Both the position numbers and the translations under genes were made by a program. This document shows positions 1-5,039 of a DNA stretch of 5,039 bases, in pieces. The notes under the pieces are model-generated. The model was not told where the DNA came from, did not search any database, and worked only from the letters and a program-made list of their open reading frames with translations. The DNA is from Flavihumibacter sp. (GTDB lineage Bacteria; Bacteroidota; Bacteroidia; Chitinophagales; Chitinophagaceae), in the NCBI GenBank assembly GCA_025455285.1, contig JALOMU010000177.1, forward strand, positions 1 to 5,039. Direction: 5' to 3'. Position 1 is the stretch's first letter; each line of letters starts with the position of its first letter.

Positions 1-8
1 GCTATTGA

Positions 9-3000
9 ATGCGTAAATCCTGTGCCACCAATATAATTGATGTAGGTTTACTATTCCTCTTGCTCATCACGAGTTTTGGAGGCTTTTCTGCTTTTGCACA
101 GGAGTCCCAGCAAAGATCCCTCTTTGCTATCCTTCGCGATCTCCACGAGAAAAAGGGTGCCTATTTTTTATTTGCACATAAATCATTTGGTGATAAAAAG
201 GTAAACCCCTGTCCCGATATAAACCTTCCCGTAGACAAAATCCTTAGCTGTCTATTAAATGAATCAGGCCTTAGTTTCAAGCAGGTAAATACCAATACGT
301 TTGTAATTATTGAATCACAGGAAGCAACCCTTTCAATAGGTCCTGCTCCAGTTATTGCCGAGAAAAGCAACCTGCAGGGAAAAGTGTTCTCCGCCCAGGG
401 GGAAGCCATCCCCAATGCCAGTATTGAAATCTACCAGGAAAATCGTTGGATTGGGGTAACCACCGATGCAGAAGGAAAGTTTTCGCTTCCTTATTCCGGG
501 GCTACTGAAATCAGGATCAGTTCCATTGGGTATGAAACTGAGAGAAAGTCGGTAAAAACAAACCAGTTTTTACAGGTAGTCCTCAACCCGGTGCAAAAAG
601 AAATGGCGGAAGTGGTCATAACCTCATTGGGTGTACACAGGGAAAAGAAAAGCCTGGGATATTCGATCAGTACGGTCGATGCAAATGAACTCAACCGGGT
701 AGGTAATACCAATTTTGCTGCCGCCTTATATGGAAAAGCTGCAGGGGTGCGGATTACTACTGCGCCGGGAGGAGCTACCAGTGCTGTACAGGTGCAGATC
801 CGGGGATTGAATTCCTTGAATTTTAATGCACAGCCGCTATATATATTAGACGGAGCTGTGATTCGTAATATCAATGAGAAAGGAACAGAAGGGATCAATA
901 ACCAGGGCTATTGGACGGATCAGCGGATCCGGGGAAATGGCATACTGGATATTAATCCATTGGATATTGAAAGTATCACCATCCTGAAAGGAGCAAGTGC
1001 TACTGCTTTGTATGGCTCGGAGGCCGCAAATGGCGTAGTAGTAATCACCTCCAAAAAAGGAGCGCAAAGAAAAGGAATGGGCATTGAATTCAATTATTCC
1101 TTTGGAGTAGAAAAAGCTGCTTTTTTACCAAAGTTTCAAAATGAGTTTGGTCCCGGGTTGGACAGGATCAGCAACCTGGCAGCAGGAGCAAACGAAGAAG
1201 GATGGATTCCGGTAGATACCGATGGAGATGGCAAAGAAGACGACCTGCGACCCAATTTTCTAGCATGGGCGCAATTCGGCCCGAGGATGGAAGGCCAGGA
1301 AGTTCCCTGGTGGGATGGAAGTCGCCAACGCTATACCCCGCAGCCTGATAATTACCGGGATTTTTTCCGCACGGGAATGAACTCCATCTTTAATATTTCC
1401 TTTGCTGATCAAACAGAGAAAGCAAGTTACCGGCTGGCATTAACCCGAAATGATTACAAAGGAATCCAGGTTGGGGGCAATCTCCAGCGAACCACTTTTT
1501 TCCTGAATACACAATATAAGATATCGCCCAAACTCAGTGCGGATGTGGTGTTCAGTTGGGTGAACAGCAGGGTGTTGAATCGACCCCTGCAATTAACCCG
1601 GGTAGTGGCAGCCTATGATGGTTTCTTAAGCCGGGCAGACAGAACCGATTTGTTGTTTGACAACTTTAAAACCAGCCAGGGATTTAAATGGGTGCCATGG
1701 GATCAGTCTGTTCGTAACCCTGGAGAAGCATTCAGGTACCCGGTAAAAGTGGAAGCGCTTAATCTATTGTGGACGCAGCTCAGAAACCGGGAACTGGAAG
1801 ATCAGAACCGCCTGTTTAGTGTAGCTACCATCAATTATAAATTGAATGAAGCGTTGAGTTTCAGGGCGCGTGTGGGACAGGATTTTACCAGCCTGCAGAT
1901 TGATACCCGCAACTTCAGTGAATACCCCGAAGAGTTTAATGGAACAACCAGCACCGGGCATTATGGTAATTCGGAAGGACGTTATAGTTTGATTTATGGG
2001 GATGCGCTTGCAACCTATGAAAAGAAGCTCGATGCAAACTGGCGTATCAGTTTAAATGCGGGTTACCAGGTGAGAGAAGAAAAGTATACGGATCAGACAT
2101 CCACCACCTCCGCGGGCCTGGTAAAAGAGAACTGGTTTAATCTCAGTAATTCATTCGGGCCCTTGATCAACCGAACCAACCGGATCAATAGTTTGCGATA
2201 TGCTTACCTGGGATTTGCACAGGCTTCCTGGAAGAATAGCTATTTCCTGGAGCTAACTGCCCGGCAGGAATATTCATCTACGCTGCCTCCCGGAAAGAAC
2301 AGTTATTTCTATCCCTCCTTAAATGGAAGTGTGTTATTGCATGAAGCACTGACACTGCCTTCCTTTATGAATTATGCCAAATTCCGCGCGAGTTATGGAT
2401 TTGTTGGAAATGCACCGCCGCCTTATACAGCAGCCATTACGTATAACCAGCAGGTATTGCCCACGTTCAATGGAAATGTTTCTACCCAGCAAACGCAGAC
2501 CAGATATGGAAATAACTCCATACGCCCGGAGCGTAAGCAGGAAATTGAGCTGGGAATAGAAGCAGTTGCCCTGAATAACCGGTTGGGAATTAACTTCACC
2601 TGGTACCAGAACCAGACACAGGATCAGATATTACAGTTAACCGTACCCGTTAGTATGGGTGCTGATTCCAGGTTGGTAAACAGTGGAGCCTTGCGTTCAT
2701 CCGGAATAGAGCTGGGATTAGATGCGATACCTGTATCGGGCAAGCAGTTTCATTGGAAAACAGGCATCAATCTCTCGTATGTATCAACCCGAACCATGAA
2801 ACTGGCAGAAGGGGTGAAAGAAATGGTGTACCAGGAAATGGAACAGGGAGCTATCCGGATCATGGCAGAAGAAGGAAAAAAAGTAGGTAACATTTATGTA
2901 TACCCGAAAAAAACAAATGCGGAAGGGGAGCCAATCGTTGGAGCAAATGGTCTTTATATTATTGATAATACCCGTTATAAAAAAGCAGGTAATATCATGC

Positions 3001-3635
3001 CGGACCTGATAGGTGGTTGGATGAACAGTATCCGGTATCGGTCGTTCAGCCTGGATCTGATGATGGATTACCGAATAGGCGGACAGTTGGTATCACCGGC
3101 GCTGAAGTATAATTTAGGTGCAGGCATGTATGAATCCACCCTGAAATACAGAAATGAAAAATATGGAGGTTTGCCCTATTATATAGATCCAAATGGGCAG
3201 AAGGTAGCATTGGCCAATCACCAGCAGCAGGCTCCGGGTGGTGCAAAAATTTACAGGGATGGAATTATTCTTCCAGGGGTAGGACTGGATGGAAAGCCGA
3301 ATACACAAATTGTAGATGCTGCCTATTATTATATGAACATGTTTTATTGGGGACCCAATGCATTAAATGAAGAAGGTGCGATTTATGATAATAGTTATCT
3401 GAAAATGAGGGAAGCTTCCTTAACTTATTCATTGCCTGCAAAGCAATTGACAAAATGGAAAATTCAATCCATGCGGTTCTCATTAATCGGACGAAATTTA
3501 ATTTATCTGTGGCGCACCCTGGAAAACCTGGACCCGGAGACGCCGATTGGAACAGCCTGGACAAGGCAGAGTATTGATGACGGAACCACAGCTGCCACCA
3601 GGAGTTTTGGTGTATCCATTCAAATGGGCTTTTAA
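9..3635 (+). CDS. SusC/RagA-family TonB-linked outer membrane transporter with N-terminal STN domain
   Basis: This is a complete 1208-residue SusC-type TonB-dependent transporter, which imports a bulky nutrient across the outer membrane with its SusD partner. Residues 1-30 form a signal peptide with a hydrophobic core (VGLLFLLLITSFGGF) and a likely signal peptidase I cut after AFA30. Residues about 37-102 look like an STN (secretin/TonB short N-terminal) domain. Residues about 121-194 form a carboxypeptidase-regulatory-like beta domain (NLQGKVFSAQGEAIPNASIE start, DAEGKFSL, SSIGYE). Residues about 198-350 are the plug, opening with EVVITSLGVHREKKSLGYS and closing with the SusC signature around DIESITILKGASATALYG and ANGVVVITSKKG. 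The rest is beta-barrel, ending in SFGVSIQMGF with the terminal Phe usual for BAM substrates. Length and order are normal for the family, with no frameshift. The start is firm: an in-frame TGA at 6-8 directly precedes the ATG, and the next Met is residue 199. The substrate is unknown. Confidence 0.97.
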   Translation: MRKSCATNIIDVGLLFLLLITSFGGFSAFAQESQQRSLFAILRDLHEKKGAYFLFAHKSFGDKKVNPCPDINLPVDKILSCLLNESGLSFKQVNTNTFVIIESQEATLSIGPAPVIAEKSNLQGKVFSAQGEAIPNASIEIYQENRWIGVTTDAEGKFSLPYSGATEIRISSIGYETERKSVKTNQFLQVVLNPVQKEMAEVVITSLGVHREKKSLGYSISTVDANELNRVGNTNFAAALYGKAAGVRITTAPGGATSAVQVQIRGLNSLNFNAQPLYILDGAVIRNINEKGTEGINNQGYWTDQRIRGNGILDINPLDIESITILKGASATALYGSEAANGVVVITSKKGAQRKGMGIEFNYSFGVEKAAFLPKFQNEFGPGLDRISNLAAGANEEGWIPVDTDGDGKEDDLRPNFLAWAQFGPRMEGQEVPWWDGSRQRYTPQPDNYRDFFRTGMNSIFNISFADQTEKASYRLALTRNDYKGIQVGGNLQRTTFFLNTQYKISPKLSADVVFSWVNSRVLNRPLQLTRVVAAYDGFLSRADRTDLLFDNFKTSQGFKWVPWDQSVRNPGEAFRYPVKVEALNLLWTQLRNRELEDQNRLFSVATINYKLNEALSFRARVGQDFTSLQIDTRNFSEYPEEFNGTTSTGHYGNSEGRYSLIYGDALATYEKKLDANWRISLNAGYQVREEKYTDQTSTTSAGLVKENWFNLSNSFGPLINRTNRINSLRYAYLGFAQASWKNSYFLELTARQEYSSTLPPGKNSYFYPSLNGSVLLHEALTLPSFMNYAKFRASYGFVGNAPPPYTAAITYNQQVLPTFNGNVSTQQTQTRYGNNSIRPERKQEIELGIEAVALNNRLGINFTWYQNQTQDQILQLTVPVSMGADSRLVNSGALRSSGIELGLDAIPVSGKQFHWKTGINLSYVSTRTMKLAEGVKEMVYQEMEQGAIRIMAEEGKKVGNIYVYPKKTNAEGEPIVGANGLYIIDNTRYKKAGNIMPDLIGGWMNSIRYRSFSLDLMMDYRIGGQLVSPALKYNLGAGMYESTLKYRNEKYGGLPYYIDPNGQKVALANHQQQAPGGAKIYRDGIILPGVGLDGKPNTQIVDAAYYYMNMFYWGPNALNEEGAIYDNSYLKMREASLTYSLPAKQLTKWKIQSMRFSLIGRNLIYLWRTLENLDPETPIGTAWTRQSIDDGTTAATRSFGVSIQMGF
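117..314 (+). other. STN (secretin/TonB N-terminal) signalling domain within the SusC protein
   Basis: Residues about 37-102 of the SusC protein read as an STN module: an amphipathic helix (SLFAILRDLHEKKGAYFLFA), the strand-helix stretch INLPVDKILSCLLNESGLSF, and a final strand TNTFVIIE. In TonB-dependent transducers this periplasmic module contacts a FecR-type anti-sigma factor, so that ligand binding releases an ECF sigma factor. The domain assignment is by pattern; the regulatory role is inferred from the family. No sigma or FecR gene lies inside the window. Confidence 0.8.
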
Positions 3636-3640
3636 AAATG
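3633..3640 (+). other. SusC stop / SusD start junction with a 2-base gap
   Basis: The TAA stop (3633-3635) of the SusC gene is separated from the ATG (3638-3640) of the SusD gene by only AA. The upstream sequence gggcttttaaaa has no Shine-Dalgarno core at usable spacing, whereas an A-rich stretch just before the start is typical of Bacteroidota. The arrangement suggests one transcript and coupled or re-initiating translation, and leaves no room for a terminator or a separate promoter between the genes. Confidence 0.7.
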
Positions 3641-5039
3641 AGAAGGATTATTCATCATATACTATTGCTGTTGCTAGCGGTACTACTTGGAACCGGTTGT
3701 TCCAAAAAGCTGGAGCGTTTGTATAATGATCCGGATCAACTCACTACCGCCCGTGTTGAAAAGCTGTTTACTGAGATGCTGAATAATTACCGGATCAGGC
3801 CCTCTTACTGGGAAATGAGAACCTTTGTAGTGATGCATTCAGGAATCTACAGTCAAACTGTTGGTTATTTAAATACACCAGGTGTTTACTTGCAAAATCC
3901 AAGTTATACAGAAAGCAGGTGGAATGATTTTTATCGTCCGGTTGGAAGTGGTACAGGTACCATGGCGCTTTACCGGGAGATGCAAAAAATTCACCGCGAT
4001 TTGCCTGCAGCGGAAAAAGAAAAAGTGAGTTTGTTTCTGAATGCCGCAAAAGTTATTTTTTATGACCAGGCCTGTCAGATGGTAGATCTCTGGGGCGATA
4101 TACCCTTCACAGAAGCTGGTAGTCTGAATGCAAGCGGAGAAGCTAAAATGGCCAAATTCGACGACGCGGCAGACATTTATAAAGAGGCTATTGAGCAGTT
4201 GAAAGCGCTGAATGCATATTTTGCTGCGTTGGCGCCTGACCCTGCGACTGCTAATTTATTCCGGACGCAGGATATCTTATTAAATGGAAATCTTCAAAAA
4301 TGGCAGAGATATTCGAATGCATTGCGTCTGCGCCTGCTCATGCGGATATCCCATGTGAATGAATCTTATGCAAAAGCGCAGGTGAATGAGTTGTTAGCCA
4401 ATACGGTAGTAAATCCACTTTTAAGTGAAGAAGCAGAATACAATGTGGAACAGGAAGATATCTTACTCGCACCCTTAGCCGATAATACCCTGGACTTACG
4501 GTTTGCCTTAACCGAATTAACAAATTATTCCGCACCTCAATATTTGCTGGAAGAAGTGTTATTGCCGGCAGCTGATCCTCGAATACCGGTAATGTTTGAC
4601 AAGTTTGGCGTAAGTTCAGGAGCGGGATTTGTACCAAATGATGAATACAGGGCTTTACCGGTAAACTGGTCACTGGAGCAGCAACAGGTAAACCTCGGCA
4701 AATTTGCCATATTGGATTCAGCCACGTTTATGTTCAATCCGCATATTCCTGGGATCCTGATAACAGCTGCTGAAGTAAGTTTTCTGAAAGCGGAAGCCTT
4801 CCTGCGATGGGGAGGAGGTGATCCCGATACCTATTATAAACTGGGCATGCGGCAGTCGACCCGGTTTTATTATTACCTGAACAGGCTGAACAGTAGTTTT
4901 AAAAAACCGGAGCAGAGACCGAACCCGGAAGCAATGGAAGCTTTTTTACAAAATGAAAATGTTCAGTTAACCGGAACTACGGAAGATAAATACCGAAAGA
5001 TTGCCACTCAGCGGTGGGTGCATTTTGGATTGTTACAGT
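3638..5039 (+). CDS. SusD-like outer membrane surface lipoprotein (SusD_2 type), 3' end cut by window
   Basis: This frame is open for 467 codons to the window edge with no stop, so the gene is 3'-partial. The product should be the lipid-anchored, surface-exposed substrate-binding lid of the adjacent SusC barrel. Residues 1-20 are a lipoprotein signal peptide (MRRIIHHILLLLLAVLLGTG) with acceptor Cys21, followed by SKKLERLYNDPDQLTTARV, a typical start for SusD_2-type proteins. Other family hallmarks are DLWGDIPFTEA (150-160), the helix KWQRYSNALRLRLLMRIS (221-238), ITAAEVSFLKAEAFLRWGG (375-393) and KIATQRWVHFG (454-464), the last matching the C-terminal helix of SusD proteins. Family members are commonly somewhat over 500 residues, so probably only the last several tens are missing. 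I favour SusD_2 over classical SusD/RagB from the N-terminal wording and the order of these motifs; this was not tested by profile search. The ligand cannot be inferred. It lies 2 bases after the SusC gene on the same strand, so co-transcription is expected. Confidence 0.93.
   Translation, partial: MRRIIHHILLLLLAVLLGTGCSKKLERLYNDPDQLTTARVEKLFTEMLNNYRIRPSYWEMRTFVVMHSGIYSQTVGYLNTPGVYLQNPSYTESRWNDFYRPVGSGTGTMALYREMQKIHRDLPAAEKEKVSLFLNAAKVIFYDQACQMVDLWGDIPFTEAGSLNASGEAKMAKFDDAADIYKEAIEQLKALNAYFAALAPDPATANLFRTQDILLNGNLQKWQRYSNALRLRLLMRISHVNESYAKAQVNELLANTVVNPLLSEEAEYNVEQEDILLAPLADNTLDLRFALTELTNYSAPQYLLEEVLLPAADPRIPVMFDKFGVSSGAGFVPNDEYRALPVNWSLEQQQVNLGKFAILDSATFMFNPHIPGILITAAEVSFLKAEAFLRWGGGDPDTYYKLGMRQSTRFYYYLNRLNSSFKKPEQRPNPEAMEAFLQNENVQLTGTTEDKYRKIATQRWVHFGLLQ
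3698..3700 (+). other. Lipid-acceptor cysteine codon (Cys21) of the SusD-like lipoprotein
   Basis: The TGT codon encodes Cys21 after a run of hydrophobic residues and GTG, giving a signal peptidase II site L-G-T-G|C. The -1 Gly and -2 Thr fit the lipobox, but -3 is Gly rather than the usual Leu/Val/Ile, so the match is slightly weak. The position, the preceding hydrophobic core and the SusD identity of the rest still make lipidation likely. Confidence 0.8.

Noticed and set aside
1..8. Possible end of an upstream gene at the TGA (6-8)
   Set aside because: Eight bases are too few to tell a real gene end from a chance stop. It was used only to fix the SusC start.
491..898. A 135-codon open frame on the - strand
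   Set aside because: It lies wholly inside the well-supported SusC plug-coding region, and its translation shows no recognisable domain or signal peptide. It is a shadow of the + strand gene.
2374..2559. A 61-codon open frame on the + strand
   Set aside because: It is out of frame within the SusC barrel-coding region, and its product resembles no known protein. The barrel frame runs through without interruption.
2876..2882. Run of seven A in frame as A AAA AAA, a possible -1 slippage site
   Set aside because: A -1 shift would meet TAA at 2888-2890, truncating the barrel. The zero frame continues with normal SusC sequence (GNIMPDLIGGW and onward), and I see no strong downstream stem to stimulate slippage.
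3636..3637. Terminator or promoter between the two genes
   Set aside because: The gap is two bases and no hairpin plus T-run or separate promoter is visible at the junction.
4338..4673. A 111-codon open frame on the - strand
   Set aside because: It is antisense to the SusD-like gene, whose frame here carries the expected helical family sequence. The antisense product has no recognisable features.

Overview
The window suggests a member of the Bacteroidota, and the domain arrangement of the first protein fits the Chitinophagaceae/Sphingobacteriales side of the phylum. That lineage call is an inference from protein style and cannot be pinned to a genus. The sequence has moderate GC, shows no Shine-Dalgarno motif before the one start whose upstream context is visible, and carries a SusC/SusD pair, which is the hallmark outer-membrane nutrient importer of this phylum.

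Almost every base is coding, all on the + strand. Positions 9-3635 hold a complete SusC/RagA-family TonB-dependent transporter of 1208 residues. In order it has a signal peptide, an STN signalling domain, a carboxypeptidase-regulatory-like domain, a plug and a large beta-barrel. After only two bases, positions 3638-5039 hold a SusD-like surface lipoprotein (SusD_2-type) that runs off the right edge after 467 codons. The only other non-coding sequence is the first 8 bases, which end in a TGA in frame with, and directly abutting, the SusC start.

Together the two genes should encode a 'pedal-bin' importer. SusD is the lipid-anchored substrate-binding lid on the cell surface, and SusC is the barrel that imports the ligand using TonB/ExbBD energy. 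The STN domain on SusC implies that substrate sensing is passed to a FecR-type anti-sigma factor and an ECF sigma factor, probably encoded just left of the window. No enzyme gene is visible, so the substrate (glycan, peptide or other) cannot be assigned. I found no RNA gene, mobile element, CRISPR array, terminator or convincing promoter. This looks like a well-formed but ordinary SusCD locus, and I do not see an undescribed system in it.
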